DNA of 64,000 nt from Rhyacichthys aspro (GCA_036850595.1 CM072154.1:6951330-7015329), one strand, 5' to 3'; positions 37,720 to 52,299 are shown, counted from the first letter of the stretch. The notes: generated from the letters alone by a model not told the origin. Numbers and translations: made by a program.

Positions 37720-38160
37720 AATCCAATTGATTTTGACGAATGGCGTGTATGGCTATAATAAATGGGCTTAAAATGGGGGCTGGTATGCAAATGTGAGGGG
37801 ATTGGGGATAGGAAATAGGGAATAACTCGGACATGGAAGGAGAAAAAGGTGCAGAGGAATGTCCTATCTGCATAACGAGTTTTATGACACCAATCTCCCA
37901 TGACAGTACAGACCCGCACCCGGCGCCCAGCTCCGCTCTGCTTTACTCGAATGAAATGCAGACCACGGAACACAATGCGACGCCAGAACACAACATGCCT
38001 TTAGTCCAACTCCATTATGTAAATTCACATTTGGAGATTTTGTTCGGTCAAAGGCAGCGGAGAATGTGCGCTGCTCTTTAATGAAGCTTCCTCAGAGTCG
38101 ACAGACCACCGGAGAGCCGGGGAGACTTTGTCTAATGATATCATTAAAGACACTGATGTT
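37720..38160. promoter_or_regulatory. Candidate intronic enhancer block with octamer and palindromic homeodomain site
   Basis: The block contains GGTATGCAAATGTG (octamer ATGCAAAT near 37784), CTCTTTAATGAAGC, and a perfect 14-bp palindrome TAATGATATCATTA (38133-38146) presenting two convergent TAAT homeodomain cores. The middle is CpG-rich (CCCGGCGCCCAGC). An 82-codon + frame (37833-38081) inside shows no domain. The function is inferred from motifs. Confidence 0.3.
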
Positions 38161-41100
38161 GCCTGTGTGTGCCTCAGCGCTAATGTAATAAGGCCTATTG
38201 TGTTGTCTGATCCTGCTTTGTACCCTTAGAGCTATTGAAGTCTGTTCTTTTGGTCCGGGCCTCTCCTGAGACTTCACAGACAGGCCTGGTGAATGGACAT
38301 TAGCCAACATCTGGTTAGAATGCACCGCCTGGTTCAAGGACTTTTCAGAAGGACACATGTCTGGGGCAAACACTATTTGTACAAAGCAGGCATGAATATA
38401 AGTGGCTGTAGTGCTGTAATACAATCAGGGACTTAAATCTTTAGAGGGGGAGCGCTGACACGATCAGATGTGCCGCTAAATCCAAACTGTACAAGGTTAA
38501 CAGGGAATCACATCTCGGTAATGGGATAACTGCTTGATAGTTTACGGCTCCCTGATGGGAAATCTCATTCACAAGAGCAACATAAGCAGCAGACAGGTTT
38601 CTGTGGCAATTTGGCTCAATAACAGTGCTCAAACTGTCAAGTGCCAGGTTTGTGGTGTTGTGACATTTGCGACAGAACCACCCAGTATAAGCCTAGTGAT
38701 GCAAATACACACTATGTTACCTGGGTCAACGCTTCAGGTGGTCTGGACAATCACGTCTGCACTTTCACATGATATTTTTGTTCATAAGAAACAACACGTT
38801 AGGACAATGTGCACATGGAACATATTAACACATGTCTGGTTGAACTGAGAGGTCTGTAGAGATTGTGGGAATAGGGCTTGACACGTAACTACCTCATCTG
38901 TAATCTGTGTCTTAATAATGTGAAAGCAACATGTGCTAAGAGTAAAACTGAAGTGTATTCAAACATCAGCCCAACATACCCCCAACAACAAAAGTAAAGG
39001 GTAAAATAGTTTTACGGAGTCCAGTCACACACCAGAAAATCTGCAGACTATGGTCATGCATGATGCCCTCCTGGAGGTAATACTTTTGTTGCCAGCAGGA
39101 TATTCTATGTGTGAAGAGAAAAATAGAGTGTATTGCCCCTCCAGTTGAAGTCAGGGTAATGAAAGAGGGAAAGATTTACACTCACATTCATTCTCTATGG
39201 GTAATTTAGATTTACCACTTGTTTTGGGACAGTGAGAGGAAGTGCCTGGAGAGATCTCGGTCGGAAGAAATGCAAACCCCAAAACACCTCTGGTTTGTCT
39301 AGCCTGATATATTGTTCTTCTGAGAGACAAAAGCAGACTTATGCAATCAGTAAACACTCATTTTCTATTTTTAAAGTGAGAATAGATCAGAACATACTCT
39401 ATCTTCATTTCCACCCATAATAACTCGTTGAATCTCTCCATGTAGTTCACTGACTACTGCTGCGTCAATTAATGGAGGGATATTAGTCGACCAGGTTTAA
39501 TCAGACGGATATGTGTTCTCATATAACATGCATTTTCATTAGTTCCAAAAGCTTTCATTTCTAGCAACTGTCATCTATCACTATATTTACTGCTATTAGT
39601 TTCCTTGTACATGAAATTATGGTAAAGAATGGTAATTTTCTGTACAATAAGGTATGTTATTAATCGGTGAAAGTGGAATACATTAAAAAGTGATTTATAT
39701 CTTACCATATCTTTCTTTATATCTTATGTTTAGCATTGTGTCTCATCTTGTCTGTGGCTGCATGTTATTATACATAAGTGATATCTGTGTGTTTATGCAG
39801 CTTTTATTTGGATTACTGCTTGTTATGAATCCCCCATGTGTTTAAATGTATCAAATATTAAAACTTTAGAGCCGTCTCTAACTTTAGATGACCCTGAATG
39901 ACTAAGCATGTTCTTATGAGGAAAAACCCAAATCGACTATAACATTTAATTTTGTAAGTTTGTTTACCAGTCATTTCGGATAAAGACATAAATCCCCATC
40001 TGTGCTCATGTATGATTATGTGTTTATCTTAAGTCCTACTGTTTTGGTGTGAGGATGACTCTATTTCGAGCACATTACTCACAAACCACAATTTTCCTCC
40101 AACACTCCCTTGTTTACTTCTCTTCCTCACACTTTTTTTTCTAACTGGACTTATTTACTGTATATGTGTGGGAGGACTTCACTGTCACAGCCAATAAACA
40201 CAACCCGATGGGAGTTTCTTTTGGTTGCAAGAGGAATGATGGCAGGAAAATGTACACTCGCACAAAAGAATACAAACCTGACTTAGCAGTTAGCGGTTGG
40301 ACATAATTAATAGCTGCCACTGTGCCGGGCTTCCTGTCGCAAGGAGGGAGGCTGTTACGTGCGCCGAAGCATTGTACTGATGTGACTCCGGAGATTAACA
40401 CTGACACAGGCCAAATGCAGCCATTTTGCTTTCTGCCGCTGTTTAAATGGAATTACATTTTTTCATAAATTCTCCTGTATGGGTCAAACTCTGTGTAAAT
40501 TACTGCACTACGAAAACGACCTGAGAGTTCAACAACTGTGGCTCCGGAGGTCAGTTTATGACAAAAAACACAAAGTGAAATTGCAGAAATCAGATTAAGG
40601 AGGGTGTGTGAACTTAGTGCATGACTGTGATTGGATAGAACAGAGTTGCAGGTTTCCTTTTTTTAACAGAGGAGAAGACCTCAATTTGAAGAAAATGGGT
40701 ATCCATAAGTAGTTCTGTTTTGTTTTGTTTCAATGACAATCAAAAGCTATGGCCCAGTGTTTTGGAATTGTTGTGTTTTTTCGCCTGAGTTGACCTCCAG
40801 GGCCACCGTAGTTTCACACGACTTAATCACGCTCCTTCTGAAATGCCACGTGGGTCCTCAAGTCTGAAAAAGTGGCACAGAAGTCAATGGGAATCAGTCA
40901 ACTAGTTTTTCTGGTGTCAATAGGTAAACACTAGCAAAATAGCCATTAATACTGCAATGTTAGGTCAGTGGTTTATGTGCATACATTTATAGCACACTAT
41001 AGTACTCAATAACATTTATAATGTGTACACTTTCTCATGACAGAACATAAAAGTTTCAGACTAATATTAAATTTAAATGTTGAACTAAGAAGACATATAT

Positions 41101-42385
41101 CTAGCTCAAGGTCATGCAGTTTTGCTGAAAATTATTGTACAACCTTGTGCCAATGAACACATCACACAGCCACACAATACTGACTCAAATGCCTTCAATC
41201 CAATGTGATATTTTACATTTTTCCACATATATTATAACATTTGACTAAGCTGCAACAAGTGCATTTCTTTCAAGTGATGTAATATCATCCAAAATCATCA
41301 ATGCTTTCAGTGACCTTTGCGACCTCTTCATGGGGCATTATCATTCCGACAGAGACAGCTCCCATTAGGTCGTTACTGTAATATGTAACAGGGCTGTGTA
41401 CAAAAAATCTGGACAACAGTGGTTTTCAGCTGTTGCTTTCACAGCGGCCCATTCACATCATGACAATCTGTCCATTCATCTGTTGCGGAAGAAGGCTCAT
41501 TTTACTCTGCAGCAACCGCTCTTTCCCACTGGCTGTAAACACACAACTGCCTGCTCCACAAATCCTGCCATGGAAATCAAAGTGATTTAAGGGAACAAAC
41601 CAAACATCAGGGTGGCCAACTTTACTGCCGTTGCTATAAAGTTTAAATTAGGCTAAAAGCAAGACTGGGCAAAATTAAAACGGCCACTGAGGGTGACTTT
41701 TACAGCCACTGCATTCATCTGACTCAATGTATAATGTAGGAAAGTGCCAGAGCAGAAGGAACCAGCACCCCACGGACCCAAATCTTGGCTGAGGGGTGGC
41801 TCGGCTCAAAGATAGAGTGATGTCAAGTAGATTGAGGTCATTAGACTGACGCTTTGTTGGAAAACTGTATAAATCATTTAGGAATAGTGCGAAATTAGAT
41901 GTCAGAGTTGGCTATGTGCGTCATGCATTCGCAGCTCTGAACAGGTACAGAGGCCTACATGGAACTGATGGGGATCATAAACTGGCAATATACATTCCAG
42001 GGGACCTTTTAAAAAAAACTTAATTTTGCATGATTGCTCAGTTCAGGCACATGTAAATGCAAAAGCAGAGGTACTTTCTATTCATTTAAATAAGCGCACA
42101 TTTGCAACACTTTAAAGGTGACCAAAATGTGTATGTCTATAATGGTGATGTGTATTTTACCAGTTCTGCGGTTTTAGTGATGAATTTGTGAATCTCGTCT
42201 GGCATATTTCATTTTAAAAAGTCCTACAATTATCCGTGTATAACTGAGGGTCCTCAATGTGGCCTTCTATGTGCGGCAAGTTTAGTTCTTAACATCCAAT
42301 GACTTGTAGCTTGTAGCCTTTAGCCTAAATGCTCAAATAAACAGTGCAGCTAAATAACAAGTCACACACACTAATGCTCTCTACT

Positions 42386-42422
42386 ACTATGTGTGTGCTG
42401 TCACTGGCAGCACACACATAGT
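42386..42422. repeat. Perfect 15-bp palindrome with 7-nt loop
   Basis: ACTATGTGTGTGCTG (42386-42400) and its exact reverse complement (42408-42422) flank TCACTGG. The arms are a short CA/TG-type repeat. It is likely a small quasi-palindrome rather than a functional RNA. Confidence 0.88.
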
Positions 42423-43674
42423 CACTCAGTTGCTGTTTGCCAACATCACCTTGTTTATTGTGAAATTTTGGTTGGTTAATACCATTGGTTTATTAAAAAT
42501 GTCTTGGCTGATGAACTTCTGTTGCTGAAATGTACATTCAGCTCTTGGTTTTTCCAAAGAGTAGGGTTTATTGTTTTAATTTACTGCACTGCTTCGGTGT
42601 TCCTGTCTGCTTCTCCAAACCAGAACTGCACTGACAGACCCTCATTCAATTCCTCTTCAAAAATCCGAGCTACTACCCTATCTCTTTTATGAACACAGTG
42701 GTGTTTTACAAGGACAAACTGCACACAGCCCGTGTACTGAATCCCCAACAAACTGAGTCCAATCCGCCCTGAGGCATGATGGGAATCAGGAAGAGCAGAG
42801 CCTTGAGTACTGACTGAACTGTGTACTGTGTGAAAGAAAGTGTGTCTAGGTACTATCGAGTGTGTGGAAGTCCATTCGGAGGTCTGTGTGCGGCCAGAGC
42901 AGAACACAAACCTACCGCTGCTATGTTCTCTGTAAAATCGACACAGACCGCTGCAGTATGTGAGCGCCTACAGGTGAGTCCACATCAATCATGAGGGTAC
43001 TGTGTTTCATCTGAGACCACCGAGTGTGTGCGTGTGTGGACTTTCACCTTGAACGACTCACGGAGGGAGAAAGTTTGACTTATCTACAGGAGCAGGAAAG
43101 TATATGAGTCATTATATAAAGCAAATAATGATCTAATCAATGCATCATGAAAGAAAATAACTTGCAAGGAAATGTCTTAGGATTTCCCTGGAAGAGGTGG
43201 AAGAATTTTCTGGGGAGAGGTAGGTCTGGCCTTTCCTGTTGAGACTACTGCTAACATGGCCAATCCAAGATCAGCAACAGAAAATGGATGGAGAACAATA
43301 TCTATTAAAATACCTGTTATTTGTCATTCTCAATGACCAATATAAATGATGCATTTAGGGTCAAAGAATTGCAATGTATCACCATTTCACTACGATACAA
43401 TGATATAAAATAATATAAAGCAATGTAAATCAATGCATACAAAAATATATTGTTGTGGTGCTATGTGCCCTATGTGTAAAATTACTATGATGAATCTGAT
43501 GAATTCAGTGCACACTGTAGTACCCACAAAACACAACTCTCTTTTTACTTTGAGGGTTGCACAGGTGAATGGCCATCATCAACAGTCACCTTTAGGTTAC
43601 GGATCGAAGCATTGTCGATAATAAATATGCAGTATCTGGATTAAAGGTGCAGGGTGACATAAAGAAGTAATTAA

Positions 43675-44070
43675 CACAAGAACCGACAACATTGCACTAC
43701 CCACAAGAACATCCAGGGGGTCAGCGTCTGATTAGCGTCTCTAAATCAAGTGTAAGTTGTCCATATAATAAAAAAAACAAAACAAATACATACATTGTTT
43801 CATTTTAAAGGTATGGATTTGCAGACTTTTTTGGCCTACTTTTTTGGATTCAAAACTTCAGCTGCTAGCTAGCTGCTGCAACTATGTTTTTTTGGTGGTT
43901 TTAAGTGTTTCAAAAAACTTCATTTGTTCCAGAAAGCAGAAGTAACACTGGAAAATCAATAAAGCAATTTTATAAAAGGTCATGAAGTGGAAGACACCAG
44001 GGTTTGATGGGAACAAAATGACATGAATTTAAAAATGCACAGGGGTCAAAATGACGTGGCAGTTCTAGAG
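43675..44070. mobile_element. Probable piggyBac-like non-autonomous element, 396 bp, TTAA target duplication
   Basis: TTAA at 43671-43674 and 44071-44074 bracket ends reading CACAAGAACCG (left) and, reverse-complemented, CTCTAGAACTG (right), matching at 8 of 11. C-N-C-N-AGAAC ends next to TTAA fit piggyBac-family termini. The right subterminal GGGGTCAAAATGACGTGG also resembles fish piggyBac ends I remember. The interior lacks a transposase frame. Confidence 0.62.
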
Positions 44071-47000
44071 TTAAGTAAATGGACATATATTTATATCACT
44101 AAAAGGGGAGTTACATCTTGTAACAATATGTTGTGTATCTACTTAATACTGTAGTTGTGCAGCATTACCCAGAGATGTTACCTCTTTGTAAGAAAATACA
44201 TGAGAGTGAATATGGACATATGTGAACACAAATGAAACAGAATAACTACAAAACACGGCTCATTCTCACGCACCGCTCGTTCTCCTTCCCTATTCACTCC
44301 GGAGCTTATCTATCACACCAAGCAATTTATATGGAAAACACTTCTAATACCTCAAAAAGATGCATGCTTCATCTATTAAAAGCCTTTTTTTTTCTCTTGG
44401 CAGCGCAGCATCCCTTAATGTTAAACACATATGGCGAGGCAGATAATGCTGGTCTTTGTCTCGCTCTCACTAACATTCCTTCTTCACGGAACGGATCACG
44501 GCAACGTATTCATCACAGACTCAACGCCGTGATATATTTTCCCTCTGGAGGCTACACTAACGATCCTTAGCCTGAGTGACATATGTCTGTGGCCGATTAG
44601 GACGCCGCATCCTGACAACATATCAACGGGGATCATGTCAGCCCGAATTAGTTCAGCTTCGCTTAGGTGGGCCGCGGACATGTTTGCAAATGGAGCGAGG
44701 TGTAATTACAGTGTAAGCATGACTTTGCTGCCAGTCACACGCAAAGCCGTGTCGGGGAGAGATGAAGGTTTGACTGTTTTCTTGATCACACGTTTCAAGA
44801 GACAGATGAACCCCACTGAGCAGTTTCATATTATGTTGTTTTTCGATTATAGCTTTTTTTGGTTCGCTCACGTATTACTCACTCGAGTTATCCATTGATT
44901 ATACCTGTTTTAAATTACTCAAATTAGTTATACATTTCAGACCATGTTTAACTCATGATACTGTATTTGGGTTTTACAGTTACACAAGATAAAGCATGTT
45001 TTGGAAATGTAGAGAAGTGGGACTTTTTTGGAGAACTACTTGTATTTCTTTATCTCAGTTACTAAACGTGATGATACCGATCTCAACACGTCTCTTGTTG
45101 CTCAATGACATGTCCGTACTTTCTATGAATCTGATGTCATCGGAAAAGAACATTACTTGCCGGCTTGACTTCTGCAAAAAAAAAAAACTTTTGGCACTCC
45201 ATAGGCAAACATCACATCAGCTCAGTCTTCCATAATGGATCCGTTGATGACTGATAACGCCATTGTGAACATGGAGTTATCAGTGGCTTAAATGCATGGA
45301 GCCAAACAGGAAACCATTAGTCTCTGGGCTAAATCTTCAGCTGATAGTAACAGCCTCACAGGGAATGACCCGAAACTGTTGTATGTTATATGTCAATGTA
45401 TCACAACTGAAATAATCACCACATTTAGCACCATTTATAGTCGCATGATGAATGAGTCCTTCAATACAGCCTTACAAATTATATTTCGATTGCTTAGCAT
45501 TTTGTTTATAGGCACTTAAGACACATATATATGTTTGATGACAGACAATTATGTTTTGGTTCAACTAGGCTTACGCATGGAACAATTTAGGATGGTCAAA
45601 ACATAATGCTTAAAAATGGCTCCCCTATTCTTCCTCAGCATAAATATCACCCGTTATCTTATTGTGCTCTTCAGAATGATGTTAGATAAATGCAATTTAT
45701 TCTAAGACCCCAATTACAGCAGTGCTTTATCTACAAAGAGTTTGACTAGACTAGAGGTACACTCACAACTATCAATTGCAGATAACAGTCGATGCATAAG
45801 TACCCCGGAGCACCATTCACAATCTGCAGTCTGTGTTGTCTTTTTTATGTAGGCTGAAACATTTGGCTGCACTTCTTCTTCTAGCACTTTTTATAAGCTT
45901 CTTAAAAACTTCAGTAAATAAGACTAGCCAGCAGTTTGAATTCTTTTGGATAAAACACTGGTCCCTCTAACAAAAGGCTGTTTTGTCTTATTGGCTGTGG
46001 TGTTAATTTGGAAAGCCAGCAGGACCAGGCTCTTTAAAGCTGGCGTGAAGAACTAGACAGAGATTATATAATTGCTGCTTTAAAAATAATTAAGTGCCAA
46101 GTCGAGATTTAAAAGATGCCGCACTGCTTTAAGGCCATTTTAAATGCTCCAAAAATATATGGATAAGTACATGGCTGAATATACACTGTCTCCGTTTTAG
46201 CCGTTCATTTCTTATTGACAAGCAGTGTAGACCAATGGGAGTGCTCTGTTTTCTGGAAGTGATTGGCCAATGCTTCCGTTCAGGGCAGAAAATTCTCATC
46301 TATTAAAGTTGATTAAAAGCCAAGATGACGTCTTCAGGTCTAGTTTTTTCACAGATGATTCCTTTTACAATACGCTGTTAAGGTGATTACACACTTCCTG
46401 TTTAAGTGTTGTATGGTCTAGACTTAAAGTAACATTTAATGACAGCCATCTTGACCTTGTAGTGAATGTAGAGGAGAAAAAAAAAAATCAGTGGCTGCCA
46501 TTTACTGTGAAAGAAAACCCCAACGTCGAGTAAAATGTTAATTTACCATACAGTAAATACTATGTGGCCTTGGTGGTATACTGTAATCCCCCTTATATGT
46601 TCAACTCATAATGAAGCCATCTCCTCGTGGCAGAACAAGGTGACAGCAGCCCTTGGGCTCTGCGTGCTGTTGAAGTCACGAATGTGCGCGGTTTGTTGTG
46701 GATGATGGAGCCAGAACATTTGAAAAGAGCCTTGAAATTTAGATTGCATCAGATTCCCTTTCCGTTTAATGGAGTGTCAGGCTGCATTAAGCTGAATCAC
46801 TTATGCTAAACGTGGGGCTATTCATATGGTAAGTGGTGCTAGGTGTGTATTTTTTTTTTTGCAGCATGAATTTATGCATCTGCATAGTAAAGATAGGAAG
46901 GAACAACTGCTTTCGTTAGGGAAATAAGGTGGAAACAGGCAGCGGGAAAAGAGAGGGACCCAGGGGCCTTGTTGAATATTATACTCGCTGCAGTTTCATT

Positions 47001-48734
47001 TTTATATAGCGGCAGATACAAAGCACTGTGTGAGTGGGTTTGTGTATGTGCAGTTGAGGCTGCAGCATTGAGGACTGGTCTGTTTGTGATAGTAATAGTG
47101 CAAAAAAAACAAAAAACTGTGTTATTGTAATATCACTTTAATTCTGTTCACGTCCAATGACAATTTCAAACTTATTAACGCGGCTGTCATCTCATAAACC
47201 CATTCCCCTGTAGAACAGTGCTTAAGCTGCGACATATAAATGCTAATTTGTAAAAAGTGCCACCGAACACATTCACATTAAGGCTTTTCATTCTTAACTA
47301 TTCCCACAGGTTTTCATCTGTTAATAAGCCAGCCTCTTTGTGAACACGCTGACAAAATACATTAACTGGTATTAAATCGAGTTTGAATGAGCTTGTCATT
47401 CGAGGGGAGAGAGATTCAGGATCAAACTGAGAAATTCGGCTAAAAACAAGCATTTTGAGGGCAATAAGATGGGGAATAAAGAAGTCTGCAGAAATGGATG
47501 TCAGATAGTTCTGCAAAACAAAATACTAAATTACACTGGAGTGTCGTATTAATAGCAATAAATGGTGGTAAATTTCATAAAGACAAAAAGACATAAAACA
47601 ACCTACAAGATGCTGAATTTGCCATTCATCTCTAGTGCTCATAAGTGAATCATTTCTCATTAGGTCAAGCCATTAGTCAATATGTGTTATAAATATATCC
47701 ATTAGGCACGCTCGGAGAATCATATAGAAATACATTTCCTCACATTTTCAGACAAAAACAATTCAGCCCAAGCCAAGGTAAATTACCTAACAGGAAAGCT
47801 CGTTTATACTGATGCTGATTATAATTAACTTCCTCTGCACAAATCACATTGTCTGGTTTTGTTCAATCAATACCAACCCACTGTGCTCTGCAGCAATCAG
47901 AACTATATTTAGTTCAGCAATGCAAGTGGAGAATATGGAATCAGAATTTAGTTACCAACAACTTCTATGTGTACATTTGGTGTTTTTTATTTGAAGCTGC
48001 TGGATGGTCCATAATGACTTTTTTACCTGCAGCAAAAAGGTCATTGATGTAGCAGGGAAAGTTAGCTCTTTTTATTTTAGTGCTACAGCATTAGCATTAA
48101 AGCCATATTGTGAGGGTGAGTTCGTGAAAACATATGTGCTGAAGGCTGCTCGGTTGCGATTGATAAAAGCATTGACACCAGAATGTCTGTCACCACTGTC
48201 TTAGTCACTTTGCTTATTAGTGTTTGCCTTTGGTGCCATCTTTAAAATGAAAAATGAAAACACAAAACTAATGCTGCAACTAAAAGGATCTCTGAATGTT
48301 TTGTTGTTAAAACTTTTTTGTGTTCACAAAATGCTTTACAGATTTGTCTAACACCCCCATATACTATCACTATGTTAACAATAGCAATGCACTTTTCTTT
48401 ATGCCAGGCCTTTTTTGCACAAAACCATTATAATTGAGCCACATACGTCTTTCTATTATGTTATTCTATTAGCATTCCTGCAGCAAACACATATTTTCAG
48501 GAGTAAACGTTTTGAAGCACGCTTTAGCCATAATGTCTTCCTCTGTCTTGTTATTTTGCCTGGTATAAATACTACAGCAGAATGTACAATCTATTGGAAA
48601 CAAACAAGCCCTACTTAACATGAACTATGAATATTATCTAGCCAGTCTAAAAGCTTTCTGTTCACCACTCGTTCTATTGCATTTGTGTCAATCCCCATGC
48701 CGCACACTAAGGCAGCTGCTCAGACAAATGCTCA

Positions 48735-48825
48735 GTAAGTGGGGCATGGGCTAAAACGTTAAGAGCTATAACACTGAGAGCACCTGCCTGAACTGCCCAG
48801 GGGCCACAGGTTGGACTGGTGTGTG
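48735..48825 (+). repeat. Possible tRNA-derived SINE relic
   Basis: GGCTAAAACGTTAAGAGC followed about 35 nt later by CACAGGTTGGACTGG has the spacing and a loose likeness to Pol III A-box and B-box (GGTTCGANTCC) sequences of tRNA-derived repeats. The B-box has at least two mismatches, no cloverleaf closes convincingly, and no tail is seen. This is a weak call. Confidence 0.22.
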
Positions 48826-49467
48826 TACGGGGCAGCGGGCCGGTAAAGGTCATCATGAATACTACATGAGTGTGGGGGCGGAGTTGACTTGTTCAGTGTC
48901 CATCATGTCCCTGAAGATGATCCTGCAGCTGCTCCATATTCATGCGCTAACCTTACGCCCATTCGCCCGGCTCCACAGGACGCCATTTAAATCCAGGAAA
49001 AGTGGGATGGAAATAATTGGGAAGTGACACGGAGTAGGAGTGCGACCTCTGACTTCTGCTTTGTGCGTGCGCATAAGGAGTAGAATTGTCTCGATTGGTG
49101 TAGACTGATTGAAATGAAGCCTTGCCTGGAGAAACATTTACATGATGACAGATGGTTTGAATGAAAAAGTCAATCTCCTACCTGGCCTGGCCATTTCACT
49201 ACATTTCCTGCAGCACTTATTACTTGACAACAATGCACCAATAACCTTGACTTCCACAGAAGAATATTGTGCAAGCACATTGTGACTTGGTATTGATTAT
49301 GTAAAATTCAGTATGCACAATAAATCAATTTGCTGCTGTCAGTAATGTACAGCACCGCAAGCATTATGACAGCCATCTACAATATGAATATAAAATAGTT
49401 CTGGAAACAGCCAATTCCTGCTGTTGTTCTCAAAGCCTTGTTTCCGAGGATCATTTCTGTACAGATC

Positions 49468-49483
49468 AGGTCAGGTCAGGTCA
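49468..49483 (+). repeat. Short AGGTC tandem repeat giving three overlapping AGGTCA half-sites
   Basis: AGGTCAGGTCAGGTCA consists of a 5-bp unit repeated. AGGTCA occurs at 49468, 49473 and 49478; the first and third form a direct repeat with 4-bp spacing, a nuclear-receptor DR4 arrangement. It may simply be a micro-tandem repeat. Confidence 0.5.
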
Positions 49484-52299
49484 GTTTCCATTGTCAAAAG
49501 GTGTACCAATGGTCCCAAATAAGCCCACCACACCATACTACTCTGGGAACCCCCCAACTATCTGCACTGTTCCACCCCATTGAAATGTGTCTTTTTAATC
49601 GAAGGCTGTCCAAAGATTTCCTGAATCAACTACGAATGAAAACAAGCACATAGGACAATTAGCTACACACTAAGAGAGTCAGACATATGGCTACACTCGA
49701 ACAAAATGGCTGACCTAGTCCTCACATTGGTGCTGTGTGCGCGCTACTCAATAGCATTAATATGTCATGTAGGTAGCCTAGTATACTAGATACTTTGGAC
49801 ATCAATAAGTGACAGTTTATGTACAATTCAGCATTTAATTAAAGTTAATGCTGTAATAATTCAAAAAAAATAAAATAATTGAATGGTCAGACAAATTACT
49901 GCATGTTATACAATATAAACAATTTATGCACAGTTTCGGCTTATTTCAGTTTACGTGCATTTTTTCCCTATTTACAGATTATATTGAGAATGCCTTGTGA
50001 GGATTATTACTGCATTGGCAAAGCACTGCAACTTTAATAGGTGAGTATATGTATAGGGGATCACCAGGGAAAAGCCAACTGTATGCAATCACTCTGAATA
50101 AATATTCATTTTCATACACCTCACCCTTTGATATATATTTGATATCCATCTGCCTTCCATGAAATAGCATTGTATTTAATATCCACTGTAACAGTCAAGT
50201 ATATATTTCCAATCAAGTGTACCATTCAGGACTAATTTCATCAACAAATACAGGATGTGTGTTTTGTACTCTACATATCACTGTAAACACAACATGAGCT
50301 GGTTCCAGATTTCATGTGTAATGTGTTTTTATTGCTTTATGATTTTCTGGAACTAACTATAAAGAGGAAACACAGATGGCGAAATAGAACAAAGCATCCC
50401 GGCTTATGAAGCACAATACAAAGGAAAAATGAAATCAGTAGGAAATCAAATGTGCATGTTTAATTTGAGAGCATATTTTTGCAACAACAAAACGCTCTAA
50501 GAGGTCTATTGTGAATTTTTATTGATTTTGGGAATACAACTTTTGAAGCTAGTGTTTGGGGGCTTACTGACAATTATTTTGTACTTCAAGTGTTACGGCC
50601 GGCACTTACTGCTCTTTATGTAAATCTCCAAGCTTGAAGTGTACCGTGAGAAACCTTTTTATAGCTGCAAAACTTTAAAGCAAGCTTCTATAACATTCTG
50701 AAATATTTATAGAGGTTTGAAGATATCCCAGCACATTATTCAAGATATGAATGTAAGACAAGTGCAAATGAATCCACTTCTGCACATCAAGTTGAAGGAT
50801 GGAGATAATGCATCAGACAGCAAACAGAGGAATGGAAGTCCTCTGTCGGCTGATGTAATGTTCCGGGTCATTCCACTGTCAGCGCTCAGAGACGTTTCAG
50901 AAATGTGTGAGTTATGATCTCTCCAGGTGAAAGAACACACACCTGCATAGTGCTCTGTTCAACACACCTTCACTCTCCCTCTCCCTCTGTCGTTCATTAT
51001 TTATCTTTACAACAGTCTCTCTCATGCCTGCAGTGCCACTCATAAAGACAGTGCGCTTTTAATAATTCAAAAACGTTCGTCATTCTGGTTAAAAATAGCT
51101 CTCAACAACATTGTGTTTTTTACACCGTACACTTGAAGTTTCAGCACAAAATGTAGTCTGACAGCCATCCTCATTTTTTTTTGCTATTCTTAAAAATGAA
51201 TTAGTCTGGTTTCTGTGGAAGTGAGTTGGTGGAGGTGAGATTTCACTGCTTTTGGATTTAATTACACAGACATGCAATCAGTAAAACATAGCATTTCATA
51301 AAGCTAAATGTTCATTATTGGTCTAAAGGGATTTCAAATGAGTATAAATTACTCCCATAGACCCATTTCACTCCACCAAGTGAATGGGTATGGCTGACCA
51401 GTCAACCAAAACAGTGTATATGTTTTCATTTGTCATCATGGATTTGGTGAACAGAACACCCAATTTTGAAGGTAGTTTTCATAAGTATCCATCAAATTAT
51501 TGCCCTGATGTGCACAACATGGTGCGTCAATATGAATACTCTGTACATTTATGATTCTAATTGAATGTCTAGAGTGAGTACAAATGATTCTTGTACTTCT
51601 ACTTAGGTAATAACATCATATTAGAGTTCTGGATTAGCTATCTTGTCAGTGATTGTGAAGTAGCAGTGTTCCAGTACTCGAGTCATGTCCAAACGTTTGT
51701 CATTAGTTGAGTGACTGGAGTTGTGTTTGAATTTTGGAATGGTCTTGTTCTTGTCTTGATCTCAATCTCCAGTGACCCCAGTCTCTGTGCAGTCAGGTCT
51801 AGGAATGCCTTGGTGTTGGGGCAGTTTGACAACAACATTAAGTGTAAGAATCAGGCCTTCAGTGCATACTTTTTGCAGTGATGAGCTATTGTCACTAAAC
51901 AACTTACTTTTAGAAAATAAGAAGTAGTATGCCTCCAATAGTTTGTTAGTAGTCAGTTTTACATGGGGAAAAAATGAGCAAGCACTATCAAACACAATGG
52001 AAAACTTCCTATGCTGATTAACCCTTGAATGACTCTGAATAGCGACAATACAGAAAGTCCAGATTTGTCTACTTAGATTAGTCTAGACTTGTCTTAAGAA
52101 AAGTTTCAATAGTCACAACAAGATCATTGGGATTCTCTGTCTTTTGCTGTTTGGCCAGAGACAAACTGATAGAGATAAGGTCAGCAAACAACTGACTGGT
52201 TGAATTCTTCTCTGATCAGAGCCACTGAGTCAAAACGCTAGTACAATTTAGTTTCATGCTTTTTCAATAAATGTTGACCTTCTCGAAATACCTTGAATG

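Noticed and set aside
40790..40960. CACCGTAGTTT phrase (and CTGCCGTAGTTTG near 7935) recalling a fish MITE
   Set aside because: Only the short phrase matches; no terminal repeats or target duplication could be found.
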